64,000 bases of DNA from Phycisphaerae bacterium (GTDB lineage Bacteria > Planctomycetota > Phycisphaerae > UBA1845 > Fen-1342): contig JANQNU010000058.1 in assembly GCA_028279405.1 (NCBI GenBank), forward strand, positions 1-64,000. The letters run 5' to 3'. This document shows, piece by piece, positions 16,762-25,885 of this stretch. Within the stretch, counting starts at the first letter, position 1. Every line of letters begins with the position of its first letter. The notes beneath the pieces were generated by a model. That model was not told the origin of the DNA. It ran no database searches and saw only the letters and a list, made by a program, of their open reading frames with translations. The position numbers were made by a program, and so were the translations under genes.

Positions 16762-17123
16762 CCCCATAGCAGCGCGGTAACCTCGCCAACCATGATGAGA
16801 ACGGTGACGCTCTGCGATCCCGGCCGGGTGACCGTGAAACGCACATACATCGTCGGTAGCGGTAGCTCGACCGCGAAACTCTCGACGCCGTTGTTGTCGG
16901 TGTTGCCCTTGAGCGGCTTACCCCAAGCCCACCAGTTAGCGTTGTCCGGGCTCAGCTCGATCTGTACCTCGGCAGCCGTGCTCGGTCCGGTTGCGCCGTT
17001 CGTCAGCTTGATGTAGACGATCGATTCGTAGCGCTCCCTCAAGTCGTGCGTCGGTTGGATTGCTCCGCCGCTGGATGCGACGGCTTGGTTGTAAACCTCG
17101 ACGGATGCCTTGGTCGCTGCCAT
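16758..17123 (-). CDS. Small virion-type protein
   Basis: The 121-residue, strand-rich protein contains VYIKLTNGATGPSTAAEVQIELSPD and VRFTVTRPGSQSVTV, a pattern seen in small decoration or fibre-associated phage proteins. A similar style of protein is encoded at 36968-37375 after the capsid gene. It is coupled to both neighbours by start-stop overlaps. Confidence 0.55.
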   Translation of the reverse strand: MAATKASVEVYNQAVASSGGAIQPTHDLRERYESIVYIKLTNGATGPSTAAEVQIELSPDNANWWAWGKPLKGNTDNNGVESFAVELPLPTMYVRFTVTRPGSQSVTVLIMVGEVTALLWG

Positions 17124-17476
17124 CAGCGAGCCTCCTCGAACAGTGAGAGTTGTTGTCCAGCCGTGCGTTCGATCGCTCGGCGCAGCGCGCGCCGCCGACG
17201 GAAGATCCGCGATGCACGCCCACGCAAGGATTCGTAGTACCGTCGTGCTGGTTCGAGATCACCGCCAGGCGGGATGAGGAAGCGACCGGGGCGCTTCCCG
17301 CACGTCGCAACGATCACGTATCCGGCCTCGATCAACTCAAATGAGAGATCGACGATGCGGCGCTTTGGAATTCCACCGAGGCATGCTGCGATGAACTCGT
17401 CTGTTACTGCGCTCTCGGGCGTAGTTGCTCTGAGGCGATTCAGACAATTGAGCATCAGGATCGCATGCATCGTCAC
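17123..17476 (-). CDS. Putative winged-helix DNA-binding protein
   Basis: The 117-residue protein has a helical N-terminal part ending in [32 protein letters not shown], which looks like the recognition helix and wing of a small winged helix. A very basic helix follows ([28 protein letters not shown]). It overlaps the methyltransferase stop (ATGA). A regulatory or DNA-packaging role is inference. Confidence 0.5.
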   Translation of the reverse strand: MTMHAILMLNCLNRLRATTPESAVTDEFIAACLGGIPKRRIVDLSFELIEAGYVIVATCGKRPGRFLIPPGGDLEPARRYYESLRGRASRIFRRRRALRRAIERTAGQQLSLFEEAR

Positions 17477-18360
17477 GACGTTCCTCCGATCGCATCGCCG
17501 GCGTTGACGCCATTCACACGCTCAAGCGCTCGCTCGACGTAGTCCTCCGAGATGTCGTAGCCGCACCATCGCCGGTTGAGTTTCTTGGCCACCGCGAGGG
17601 TCGTACCGCTGCCGACGAATGGATCGAGCACGACCTCGCGTTCGTTCGAGGAGACACGAATGATCCGCGCGAGGATCTCTTCGGGCATCTGGCAACCGTG
17701 CCACCGTTGCCGCTCTTTGAACGTGCCAGCTACACGGGGAACGTGCCACGTGTCGCCGGAGTCGGGGAATCCGTCTGGCAGATCCTGGGGACGCAACACG
17801 TAGCCATCGTGATCGAATCGTGGCTCGCCCGACCGAACGATCCACGTGTCGTCCGGAACGCGGCCTTTGCCATTTGCGCGCTTATCGTTGTAGACAAGCT
17901 GGCGCGCTGACGGCACGCGTACAGCGTCTGCATTGAACGTGAAGGGCGCGCCCGGTTTGACGAAGTGCAATAGGTGCGTGTGGCTGCGTCCGAACTTGCG
18001 CTCACAGTGAACGCCGAACGTGTAGTACCAAATCACCCAGCTACGGAGCTCGAAGAGCTCACGAGTGCAGACCTTCAGTTCTGCGGCGTATTCGTCGCCG
18101 ATCGCTAGCCAGAACGCTCCGCCCGGCTTGAGGATGCGGGCGACTTGTTCGATCCAAAGGTACGACCACTCGAAGTAATCGTCATCCGAGCGTCGATCGT
18201 CGTAGCTGTCGTACTGGAAGCCGATATTGAACGGCGGGTCAGCGAATACGAGATCGACACACCCGGGCTTAAGCTCGCGCATGGCCGCAACGCAATCTCG
18301 GGCCAGGATGCTGCCGGAGAAGATTCTCACGCCGCGTTTTCTCTTCGTAGACTTCGGCAT
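17473..18360 (-). CDS. DNA methyltransferase, N6-adenine/N4-cytosine type, beta class
   Basis: The 295-residue enzyme has the catalytic motif IV as [10 protein letters not shown] (about residues 38-47) ahead of motif I as [11 protein letters not shown] (about 240-250), the order of the beta class. Methylation of adenine is more likely with DPPF, but N4-cytosine cannot be excluded. It has no nuclease partner, so it is a solitary phage methylase, presumably protecting phage DNA as Mom does in Mu. It is embedded in the leftward operon. Confidence 0.85.
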   Translation of the reverse strand: MPKSTKRKRGVRIFSGSILARDCVAAMRELKPGCVDLVFADPPFNIGFQYDSYDDRRSDDDYFEWSYLWIEQVARILKPGGAFWLAIGDEYAAELKVCTRELFELRSWVIWYYTFGVHCERKFGRSHTHLLHFVKPGAPFTFNADAVRVPSARQLVYNDKRANGKGRVPDDTWIVRSGEPRFDHDGYVLRPQDLPDGFPDSGDTWHVPRVAGTFKERQRWHGCQMPEEILARIIRVSSNEREVVLDPFVGSGTTLAVAKKLNRRWCGYDISEDYVERALERVNGVNAGDAIGGTS

Positions 18361-18629
18361 CACTGATCCTGGCGGTGCTCCGCGACTCGATCCTTGAACT
18401 GCTTAACTTGCGACTTCGCGAACGGTCTGAGCAAGACAACTAGCGAGGCTCCGAGAATGGACGACCCGACACAGACCATTCCGCAAGGCGCATAGGCCAT
18501 CCAGATTCCGATGATCGTGAACAGCGATCCGATTGCTCCGAGGCCCAGTGCCCCCGCCACGCGTGCGTCCAGTTGCAGCGTAGTCCTTTCTTGTGTCGCT
18601 TCCGTTGTCGGTGCGCTTTCGTCCGTCAT
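18360..18629 (-). CDS. Small two-helix membrane protein
   Basis: The 89-residue protein has two membrane helices (about 26-45 and 50-70) and a charged C-terminal tail, a topology shared with holins and small exclusion proteins. It overlaps both neighbouring genes by four or so bases. The role is unknown. Confidence 0.5.
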   Translation of the reverse strand: MTDESAPTTEATQERTTLQLDARVAGALGLGAIGSLFTIIGIWMAYAPCGMVCVGSSILGASLVVLLRPFAKSQVKQFKDRVAEHRQDQ

Positions 18630-19351
18630 TCTTCAACCTCCTTGAGCCATCGGATCATTGCCCATCGTTTCGCTTCCTCTAATCCCCCGCAGAATTCCAG
18701 TGCCTCCGCGCGCTGCTCCTCGGTCAGTCGCTGCCAGAACGCCTCGCGTCGCGCGGTGAGCTTCTGCTCGTACTGTTCTGAGAGCCGAAGCTTCGCAGCC
18801 CTATCCGCTTTCGTCTGGGCCGCCTGAGCGTTGGCTTGCGCCTCGAGGCGCCGTTCGTACTCAGCCTGGCGCTGCGCTTGCCGCTCTCGCTCCGGAGCGT
18901 TGAGGGCTCGCTGCTTACGTCGCTGCGCATCTCGGTGCTCGTCGCTCAGCCGGAGCAATCCGGCGATCCGGTTAGGGTCGAAGAAGTTCTCCGGGCGCGG
19001 TAGGAACTTGAACTCCGGGTGCCGAGCGACCTGTTTACCCTTGACATCGATGGCGCGCTGAATCTCGACGACCGTACAGGCGATGAACGCCCCGAGCACG
19101 GCCCGCATGACCTTGTCGTTGAGGACGCGGATGCCACCAACCTTGTCGAATAGCTGCTTGACCAGTGCCTCGGCGGCCTTGAGAGTCTCCGGATTCCATT
19201 GCGGATCGATCGCGTAGTCGCGCTTGAGGACGTAGTCGCCGCTCGGGTTCGCGGTCGTCCGACGAGGGAAGTCGTCCGTGCGGCGCTCCCATCGTGAACG
19301 CTTGCGCGGCGCTTCGACGATCGGCCCGAATAGCCCTTCCTGGACGGTCAT
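18626..19351 (-). CDS. Hypothetical helical phage protein
   Basis: The 241-residue protein starts MTVQEGLFGP, chosen for the ATGA overlap with the gene upstream; the longer frame to 19462 runs through that gene. The N-terminal half may fold as a small globular domain (LNDKVMRAVLGAFIACTVVEIQ). The C-terminal half is a long Ala/Arg/Glu/Gln-rich helix (about 135-230). No family is recognised. Confidence 0.55.
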   Translation of the reverse strand: MTVQEGLFGPIVEAPRKRSRWERRTDDFPRRTTANPSGDYVLKRDYAIDPQWNPETLKAAEALVKQLFDKVGGIRVLNDKVMRAVLGAFIACTVVEIQRAIDVKGKQVARHPEFKFLPRPENFFDPNRIAGLLRLSDEHRDAQRRKQRALNAPERERQAQRQAEYERRLEAQANAQAAQTKADRAAKLRLSEQYEQKLTARREAFWQRLTEEQRAEALEFCGGLEEAKRWAMIRWLKEVEE

Positions 19352-19605
19352 GACCGATGCACGCTGCCTTCCGGAATGGTCCCAGTGTCGATCCCGTGGG
19401 CCACCCCCGACCTCGACCGGCTTCGTCGTCGTCGATCGATGATGTCCTCGCACCGTTCGCAATTGATCGCGCCTTCCGGGCTGATCAGCCCGTAGTCGGG
19501 CGCGTCATAGGCGCGAAGCAAACCTTCGGCGATGTCCGCCACGCGGTTGAGCTCACCAAGCGTCCGCGGCTCGCGAGGTGTTTCAGGTGCGTCGCTGCTT
19601 GGCAT
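19348..19605 (-). CDS. Small phage protein with Cys pair
   Basis: The 85-residue protein has the motif INCERCEDIIDRRRRSRSRSG, where CERC and the basic stretch recall a partial zinc finger. It overlaps the gene upstream by 23 bases. The function is unknown. Confidence 0.45.
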   Translation of the reverse strand: MPSSDAPETPREPRTLGELNRVADIAEGLLRAYDAPDYGLISPEGAINCERCEDIIDRRRRSRSRSGVAHGIDTGTIPEGSVHRS

Positions 19606-19957
19606 TGCGGGCCTCCTTGCCCCTTGTTAGAGGACGCGTCGGGCCTCGTGCGAGGCCGCCGCCGGAATCGATGTGAGCGCAAGTCATCGCGCCGATCAAC
19701 ATCAACGCAGATACCGCGCTTAGCGAGTACGTATCGGCATTGACAATCGCAGCGATTACCTCGCGGTCATTGGCCGCGAACATGGCGGACTCGACCGCCT
19801 TGAAATCCGCTTTCCCGAATCCGTTTCCGGAGCGGACATCAGACATCATCGCATTCGCCATCGCGTCCAGCTTCGAGATCCCGAATTCACGGTTCCTGAG
19901 AAACTCGTCGGATAGCAGGACCAAGGCGTTGCTCATGCTCTGGATCGTGTCAGACAT
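19583..19957 (-). CDS. Hypothetical phage protein
   Basis: The 124-residue product starts MSDTIQSMSNALVLLSDEF, within 8 bases of the end of the GemA-like gene. It is helical, with a hydrophobic stretch near residues 73-92 (LSAVSALMLIGAMTCAHI) and a basic end. The longer frame reaching 20278 is a shadow of the GemA-like gene. Confidence 0.5.
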   Translation of the reverse strand: MSDTIQSMSNALVLLSDEFLRNREFGISKLDAMANAMMSDVRSGNGFGKADFKAVESAMFAANDREVIAAIVNADTYSLSAVSALMLIGAMTCAHIDSGGGLARGPTRPLTRGKEARNAKQRRT

Positions 19958-20477
19958 CACATGCTGCCCCCTTGCGCTCGCGCGCGAGCAATTCCTCGGC
20001 CTTCCGAGTCCAACCCTTGAGCGCCTGAATGAGGTGGCTGGCGTCGCGCGTGTCGTAGGTATCGGCTTCGACGTCGTCGATCTCGTAGTTGTCGTAGATC
20101 CAGGTTCGGAGAAGTTGCGGATCACGGCCGAGTCTGACGAGGCCGGTGACCAGGGCCTTGATCGCGGCGACTTGGCCAGGTCCGCGAGGCCGGATCGCTC
20201 CCCGAGCCGTTCGGTTGTTTGTCCGCTGCGGTGTGGGGCGACCGATCCCTTGCCCGCGGAGCTTTGCGATCGCCGCATCGGCCTGGGCGTTGGTTACGGT
20301 CTTGAGACTTTCGACACCGCAGACGTGCCGGACAGCTTCGAGAAGTTCGGAGCGGCTGTAGTGAATCTGCGCTTTCTCGCCCCAGTCCTTGACGATCGCG
20401 AACAGCGTAGCACGCCGCTTCGATGTCATTGGTTGGTCTGCTTGGGTCTCCAACTCGTGGCCCTCCTTGGCCAGCAT
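19950..20477 (-). CDS. GemA-like (Mu gp16, DUF1018) host-modulation protein
   Basis: The protein matches the GemA family pattern. An N-terminal helical part reads SKRRATLFAIVKDWGEKAQIHYSRSELLEAVRHVCG, then LTNAQADAAIAKLRGQG. A second part has QVAAIKALVTGLVRLGRDPQLLRTWIY and ends with DASHLIQALKGW. In Mu, GemA alters host gene expression and DNA supercoiling. The start is uncertain: ATG at 20477, TTG at 20450 (after AAGGAGG) or ATG at 20429. The gene lies after the transposition genes, as in Mu-like phages. Confidence 0.75.
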   Translation of the reverse strand: MLAKEGHELETQADQPMTSKRRATLFAIVKDWGEKAQIHYSRSELLEAVRHVCGVESLKTVTNAQADAAIAKLRGQGIGRPTPQRTNNRTARGAIRPRGPGQVAAIKALVTGLVRLGRDPQLLRTWIYDNYEIDDVEADTYDTRDASHLIQALKGWTRKAEELLARERKGAACDV

Positions 20478-20493
20478 CGATTCCAGGGACGTC

Positions 20494-20760
20494 CTATCCC
20501 GTTGTTTCCCCCATGGCGCGTGCGCAGGCGTCGCGGATGATCTCTAGCGCGAGCCGCTTGTCGGCGCCCGACTCCAGTGCTTCGTCGGCGACCAGGCGGA
20601 CAAACATGACTCCGGCGAGCGCGTGGCAACCGCACATCTTCGGCCGGTCGCCAGGCCAGCCCTCGCCGGGAAGGCCATCTATGGCGTTCTCGACGATCTC
20701 TGCTGCCCGTTGCGGGTCGATTGTCGGTTGCTCGTGTTCGTCGCGCAGTACATCGATCAC
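20494..20760 (-). CDS. Small phage protein of unknown function
   Basis: The 88-residue protein starts at GTG 20760 (GTGATCGATG), overlapping the MuB-like stop. It has the stretch MCGCHALAGVMFVRLVADEALESGADK and looks helical. It lies between the transposition and GemA-like genes. Confidence 0.5.
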   Translation of the reverse strand: MIDVLRDEHEQPTIDPQRAAEIVENAIDGLPGEGWPGDRPKMCGCHALAGVMFVRLVADEALESGADKRLALEIIRDACARAMGETTG

Positions 20761-21893
20761 GCGCTCGCCTCCTTCGCTGTCGCCGTGGTGCCTTCGTCGG
20801 CCCAGGCGATCGAGAACGAGTCGCCCTGATCCAGGAAGTCCAATGCCTCTTGCACGAGATCCACGGTGATCTCGTCCAATCCGCGATACTCTGCAATTGA
20901 CGTGGCGGTGTCGTAGATTCGCGCCGCGCGGCGTAGATGCCCCTTACCGGGCAGCGTTGCCGCGACACGTAGCATCTTGGCCGCGTCGTTGTGCAGCTTG
21001 ACCCGTCCAGTAGCGAAGACCTGCTTGATCTCGGTGACTGTGTAGAGCTTCTTGCCGCCGCCCTTGCCGCCGGTGGACTGGTGAACTTCCGGAGCGAGGT
21101 CGATCCGCATCCCGACGCGACTCGAAAACTGCGAATAGTGCGGGTCCTCGTCGTCGCTGGTCATCGTGCGGACGTCGATCGTGCCGACGAGCAGGATTGA
21201 TAGCCGTGCGTGGTCGTGCAGATCCATCAAGACTTGCAAGGCGCTGGCACGTAGCAAGTGGGCCTGGTCGATGATCAGGACCCGCCGCGCCTTGACGCTG
21301 GGCGGTTGCACCAAGCGCTCGATCAGCATATCCACCGTCACGCTGCTCGTACTTCGACGGCTCGACGAAGCTTGCCAGATCGCCTTCTTGAGGGCTGTCG
21401 CGCTACGCTGATCGCCCCGCACGGAAACCGCCGTGATTCCGCCGCCGTACTCCGCTTTCAGGGCCTCGATCGTGAGCGACTTCCCGATCCCGGCCGGACC
21501 GGTGCAGATCATGATGTCCGCGCGCCGCCTGAGCTGATCGACGACCGCTTGCATCTTGCGGGCCACGCGCGTCCAGACGAATTCCGCGGGACGCTCGGCG
21601 CGCCGCGCCATCGATTCATCCTCGATCCAGTTGTTGGCGCGAACGAGGAGGCCGTCGTGCGTATCGTCGTGCCCCTGTACATCGAGCGCCGCCTGCAACG
21701 CGTCAGCACGGACGCCAAGGGTCTTGGCGACGTGCTTGAGCTCGATGCCCTCGCGCTTCATGAAGCGCTTGATGTCGCCGATGATTCCACGGCGTGTCTG
21801 ATAGGAAAGCGTGCCATTGGGGGGGACCATCCGTGATTCCCTTCTACGCCGGGCGTCCTGCCCGAGCCTGTCAAACAGATCTCCGTCATTCAT
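20757..21893 (-). CDS. MuB-like AAA+ ATPase (transposition target-selection protein)
   Basis: The 378-residue protein has an N-terminal helix-turn-helix region (about 30-75, like MuB). An AAA+ core follows with Walker A GPAGIGKS (132-139) and Walker B VLIIDQAH (205-212), and the C-terminal lid is helical. In Mu, MuB binds DNA, stimulates the transposase and gives target immunity. It begins 8 bases inside the transposase gene, so the two are translationally coupled. Confidence 0.9.
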   Translation of the reverse strand: MNDGDLFDRLGQDARRRRESRMVPPNGTLSYQTRRGIIGDIKRFMKREGIELKHVAKTLGVRADALQAALDVQGHDDTHDGLLVRANNWIEDESMARRAERPAEFVWTRVARKMQAVVDQLRRRADIMICTGPAGIGKSLTIEALKAEYGGGITAVSVRGDQRSATALKKAIWQASSSRRSTSSVTVDMLIERLVQPPSVKARRVLIIDQAHLLRASALQVLMDLHDHARLSILLVGTIDVRTMTSDDEDPHYSQFSSRVGMRIDLAPEVHQSTGGKGGGKKLYTVTEIKQVFATGRVKLHNDAAKMLRVAATLPGKGHLRRAARIYDTATSIAEYRGLDEITVDLVQEALDFLDQGDSFSIAWADEGTTATAKEASA

Positions 21894-23769
21894 CGTCGTC
21901 GTCCTCGTCGTCGTCGCTGCCGGACAGCGCGCGGAGGGTAAGCGTCAGGTCGTCGTCGCTGCCGTCATCGTCGTCATCGTCGTCGGCATCCGGGCGCGAG
22001 ATCGCCCGCATCAACTCGAAGGGGTCCTCCTCAGTAGGGGGGCGCGTCCGGGCCGGCGTCATCCCCACCGCACCTGGCACGAGCTGCACCGGCCGCGTGA
22101 TCTCCGCGCCGGCAGCCTTCCGAAGTTCGTCAGCGGATGCGTTGATCCGCGTTTGGGCCGCAATCATCGCGTGTTCGGTCAGCGGAATGTGGGCATCGCG
22201 CGCAGCCGGCAGCGCTTGTTTCGCGAGCCGTGCTGCGTTGCGCTTGCTCTTGTGCGCCGCGCGGAGATCCTCGTGCGTCGTGCCGCGAATACGGTCATTC
22301 GTTGCACGAAGCAGTCGACGACCGGCGAGGTCGCAGACGAGGACGTAGCTGGCGTCCAACGGATCGATCCGCAGCATCACCTGCCTGTCACGCATCGCGA
22401 ACAGCTCGGTGTTATGAGCGCCGTAATGGATGCCGTTGTACCGGACACCCTTGCGGGTGACCTTGACCGTGGCGACCGGCATCAGCAGCTCTTCGAGTAG
22501 TTCGTCAGGTGCCGTGCGGCGAGCAATCGGTGGTGCGTCAGCGATCGCACCGTTGAACACCTGGACCGGCGCCAGGCCGTTCATTCCCTCACCGCCATGC
22601 GGAGCCGTGTGATAAACGTCCTCGACCCACTGCCGGAACAACACCGTAGCTTCCGCTAGCGCCGGGACGTGGATGTTCTCGGAGCGAAGGTCAGCGTACA
22701 AACTCTCAGGACGGTTCTCGGGCTTGTTGCCGCAGTAGGTCGGCATGAAGCGCGAGAACTTGTCGCAAACCTCGCGGAACGCTCGTTCGATCGACTTGGA
22801 ACCCGGTTTGTAAGGCTGTGTGAAGTGCGCCTCCACGCCGAGCTGCGCGACGATCCCGCCGACACGTTCTTCGTCGACGCGCGCCTTGGTTTTCTTGCCG
22901 CCGGCGAACCCCTTGCTGCGGTAGTCCTTACCGTTGTCGATCGTGATGCGATTCGGCGCCCCATGTTCCCGCACGCCTTGGCCAAAGCTGGCGATGATGG
23001 TGCCCGAATGCGGTGTCGGCGCGATCAGCCACGCCACGAAGTAGCGGCTTCGCGCGTCCATCCAGGCGGTGAGCCAGGGGCGGATTGGCGCGCCATCGTG
23101 CATAGCCAGGAAATCGAATTGATGGTGGTCGCCGACCCAGTTTTGATTCGGTCGGTAGATCGTGGGATCGAACTGCACACACGGTGCAACATTGGTCTCC
23201 CAATGACGCCTTCCGCGCCGGTGATAGTCCGCGATCGAGCTTGGTAGCTCGCGTTCGACTCGTCGCAGGATCGTGCGGTAGGTCGGCCAAGCGAGGCCGT
23301 TGTCTTCGGCAAACACGCTCGCCATGCGGTAGCAGTCGCGCACCGCACGCCGTTGCTCCGTCAGATAGAGCGCCTTGAAGTGATTCCAGGCTTCCTGGGA
23401 GCAGTGCGTCTCGTTGTCGGATGGCCGGCCACGGTCGTCGACCAGGCCCCGAAGGCCATAGTGCTTGAATGCTGCCGTCCAACGGCGGATGGTGGGGGCA
23501 GAGGGCGGATTGTCGACCTTGTTGGCCAGGTTGCGCACGAACTGCGGCAACGCTCTGCGGCCCGAGATTCCCTCTGCCGCCTTTCGCTCGCGGTAGCCAA
23601 GCCACGCTTGGACGACCGTGTGCCGTCCAAGTGTGGCGGTCCGCTGTTTGTCCGTAAGTGCCGCGAGCGCTTCACCATCCTCGTCCGCGACCAGCCAAGG
23701 CGTCACCACGCGCTCGCCAGTCGGAGCGTCGCCGTGTCGGTCGTCGATTGGATGGGGTTGTGCGGACAC
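21886..23769 (-). CDS. Mu-type DDE transposase (MuA-like)
   Basis: The 627-residue protein has N-terminal helix-turn-helix regions (about 40-180) that would bind the end sites. The rve integrase core carries likely catalytic residues D214 (WVGDHHQFDF), D278 (TIDNGKDYRSKGF) and E328 (KSIERAFREV). A beta-barrel-like part follows (about 440-500, VRYNGIHYGAHN). The tail (about 590-627) is extremely acidic, with runs of Asp. It starts at GTG 23769 after AGGAGCTCAG. The spacing of the triad (64 and 50 residues) is close to that of MuA. It would cut and join both prophage ends. Confidence 0.92.
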   Translation of the reverse strand: MSAQPHPIDDRHGDAPTGERVVTPWLVADEDGEALAALTDKQRTATLGRHTVVQAWLGYRERKAAEGISGRRALPQFVRNLANKVDNPPSAPTIRRWTAAFKHYGLRGLVDDRGRPSDNETHCSQEAWNHFKALYLTEQRRAVRDCYRMASVFAEDNGLAWPTYRTILRRVERELPSSIADYHRRGRRHWETNVAPCVQFDPTIYRPNQNWVGDHHQFDFLAMHDGAPIRPWLTAWMDARSRYFVAWLIAPTPHSGTIIASFGQGVREHGAPNRITIDNGKDYRSKGFAGGKKTKARVDEERVGGIVAQLGVEAHFTQPYKPGSKSIERAFREVCDKFSRFMPTYCGNKPENRPESLYADLRSENIHVPALAEATVLFRQWVEDVYHTAPHGGEGMNGLAPVQVFNGAIADAPPIARRTAPDELLEELLMPVATVKVTRKGVRYNGIHYGAHNTELFAMRDRQVMLRIDPLDASYVLVCDLAGRRLLRATNDRIRGTTHEDLRAAHKSKRNAARLAKQALPAARDAHIPLTEHAMIAAQTRINASADELRKAAGAEITRPVQLVPGAVGMTPARTRPPTEEDPFELMRAISRPDADDDDDDDGSDDDLTLTLRALSGSDDDEDDDDE

Positions 23770-23777
23770 CTGAGCTC

Positions 23778-24194
23778 CTACAGCTTGACGACCCGAGGAA
23801 GCCGGGGCGGACGACGTTCGTGGAGAGGCTTGCGGTTGTGGACACGTAGCTTGCGGAGCGCACGTCCGTACTTGCGCTCCATGCCCTCCAGGTCCCGTGC
23901 ATCGTTTGTCAGCAGGTAGCCGTCATCCGCCTCATTGAGCTCGGCAATGAAGCTCTCCAATGCGGCGTGGGAGATCACTTCGAGCACAAACAGCGCCTGG
24001 ACGAACCCGCGAAGCAGGGGGCGCGAGAGCGATCCGCTGTAGTGGATGCTTCCGCGCGGCGTCTTGATGACCGGCCAACCGGTTGAACCGCACATGACGA
24101 AAGCAACGCACTTCTGGACCCGACTTGAGACGCCACGGTAGATCCGAAGCCTGGCGATCTCTTCGACCCGGGTCTCGATCTTCCACCTTGTCAC
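23778..24194 (-). CDS. Hypothetical protein before the transposase
   Basis: The 138-residue protein starts at GTG 24194 after GGGAGG and overlaps the previous stop. It has a central hydrophobic part (LLRGFVQALFVLEVISHAALESFIAEL) and a very basic C-terminus. No family is recognised; the position just upstream of the transposase suggests an early gene. Confidence 0.5.
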   Translation of the reverse strand: MTRWKIETRVEEIARLRIYRGVSSRVQKCVAFVMCGSTGWPVIKTPRGSIHYSGSLSRPLLRGFVQALFVLEVISHAALESFIAELNEADDGYLLTNDARDLEGMERKYGRALRKLRVHNRKPLHERRPPRLPRVVKL

Positions 24195-24436
24195 GCCGTG
24201 CCTCCCTTCTGCGTTCGCTCGAAGATTTCGAGGCGTTCGCCCGCAATCGCACGATCGAGCAGGCCCTGACGGCGCTTGAGCTCTTCGCTCGCCGTTCGTA
24301 ACGCTGTCTTGCAGGCCGCGCAGTGTTTCTGTTGGGCTTCAACTTCGGACCGCGCGAAGCGGATCTGCTCAAGCTGCTGGTCAGATGTCAGCTCGGCGTA
24401 TTCGGCGACGCGTGGTGCCTTCTTCGCCGCACCCAT
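24191..24436 (-). CDS. Small coiled-coil protein
   Basis: The 81-residue protein is mostly helical and charged, with a CAAC pair at about 39-42 and heptad-like Leu/Ala spacing. Its start overlaps the previous stop by one base (TGATG) and its end overlaps the next start. The function is unknown. Confidence 0.5.
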   Translation of the reverse strand: MGAAKKAPRVAEYAELTSDQQLEQIRFARSEVEAQQKHCAACKTALRTASEELKRRQGLLDRAIAGERLEIFERTQKGGTA

Positions 24437-24855
24437 CAGGCGACCTTTCGCGACTTCATGGTCAAGATGGAGCTGGTCTTGATGAGATGGTCAGCAGCAA
24501 GCCAGTCGTCGAGCTGCTGCCCGAGCAGCAGCAACGCCGCGTCCTTGTCCACTGACTCGACTGTCTTGATCGATCGGTCGATGATGTCGTCGGCAACGCC
24601 CTTTTCTCCGCAGACCTCGCGGAACCAAGTGGCGTCAATGTTGCGGCGCGTCTCCTTATGGATGGCGTGCTTGAATTGCTCGGTCTCAACGCTGACCAGG
24701 CCAGCGCTAAGCATCTCTTCGAGGAGCCGTTCACGAGCCTGATCGTGCCGCTTCTTGGCTAGCTCCGCTTCGCGCTTCGCGCCCTCGACGCGGCTGGCTA
24801 GTTTTTGGAACCTTCTCGGCACCTTTACCTTGCGATCCGTCGCGGTTGCTGCCAT
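24436..24855 (-). CDS. Hypothetical helical early phage protein
   Basis: The 139-residue protein starts MAATATDRKVKVPRRF after CGGAG. It has a long charged helix (about 15-50) and a part with VSVETEQFKHAIHKETRRNIDATWF. This resembles small phage proteins that accompany single-strand annealing or Gam-like functions (long helix plus small domain), but the match is not good enough to name it. Confidence 0.5.
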   Translation of the reverse strand: MAATATDRKVKVPRRFQKLASRVEGAKREAELAKKRHDQARERLLEEMLSAGLVSVETEQFKHAIHKETRRNIDATWFREVCGEKGVADDIIDRSIKTVESVDKDAALLLLGQQLDDWLAADHLIKTSSILTMKSRKVA

Positions 24856-24859
24856 TTGG

Positions 24860-25291
24860 TCACACTCCGTTGAGTAGGTAAGCGGTGATCGCCGCGACCA
24901 CAGCGGCCGCGAGCAGGTATGTCGTGTAGCGGCCCAAGCCAACGCCGGAGAGCATCACCGGCTCGATCCTTACATTCGGCTCGGGAACACTGGGGTAGTG
25001 CTGCCGGAAATCCCCACCCGGTCCCACAGCGACGACCGGTCCGTTCCGGTTCCCGAGCCATCGCTGATTCGCCAGTGCGTCGTGCATGATGTCGAGCAGT
25101 TGCTCGGGCGATTCGATCCGTTGCGCGGCGATGGACACGATCACCCAGCGCTGTGCCGGGCTAATGTCGCATGTGGCAATCGCGTCGATCGCGTGCGCCT
25201 GGTCGACCGTAACGTCGCCGTGTGCCTCGAATCGGAGCGTCCTTGAAACCGGCTGCGATTCATGATCAAGCACGAAGTCGGAATCGGTCAT
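24860..25291 (-). CDS. Tail-anchored hypothetical protein, first gene of the leftward operon
   Basis: The 143-residue protein has a soluble N-terminal part and one hydrophobic helix at the very C-terminus (YTTYLLAAAVVAAITAYLL), so it is probably tail-anchored. It is the first confident gene of the leftward unit. No family is recognised. Confidence 0.5.
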   Translation of the reverse strand: MTDSDFVLDHESQPVSRTLRFEAHGDVTVDQAHAIDAIATCDISPAQRWVIVSIAAQRIESPEQLLDIMHDALANQRWLGNRNGPVVAVGPGGDFRQHYPSVPEPNVRIEPVMLSGVGLGRYTTYLLAAAVVAAITAYLLNGV

Positions 25292-25822
25292 GGAGGATCA
25301 CCTACAGGAGCATGGCCGATTCGGCGCGCGGCTTCCTTGCCGCACCGGTCGCGTCCCTGCGACCTCGCCGAATCGTCCGTGACTCGGTTTATGGAAAGGC
25401 GTGAGCGCCGACCGCCCCCTTGCAGCGGCAGCGCTTGCCTGGAAGGCAAAGACGCGCGGCAGCACACCGCTACCGCGCGGCGTAGCTTCCCGGGACCGAC
25501 CCGGGGTATCACGGCAATAGAGGCCGCGCAGTGAAGCGACCGTCACGCCCGGCACCAATACGCCGAACGTTTCCGTAGGAGGGGAAAAAACAAGTTGGTC
25601 CTGCTGCGGCACCCCGGGAACGGCGAGAGGCGGGCGGATGGAGGACCGCTGGTCGCCCCCAAGCATGTTCGCGACATCCGCATGAGGATGCTGGGTCGCG
25701 ACATGCACACCGCCGGGGTGCCTGCGCAGCTCTAGGCATGGATAAGAGGCCGCTCTCGACCAGATTCGCAACCTACCTGAGAGCCGCCCAGCTTGCCGGA
25801 TGTGCATCCGGACGTAGTGGCG

Positions 25823-25875
25823 GGGCGCTGCCAGAACAAAACACCGCCATCCGGCAGCGCCCTGATTGGGTTTTT
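25823..25875 (+). terminator. Strong terminator-like hairpin in the control region
   Basis: GGGCGCTGCC (25823-25832) and GGCAGCGCCC (25853-25862) form a perfect 10-bp stem. It is followed on the plus strand by TGATTGGGTTTTTCT. No rightward gene precedes it, so it may end a small RNA. Confidence 0.6.
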
Positions 25876-25885
25876 CTACGTGAAT

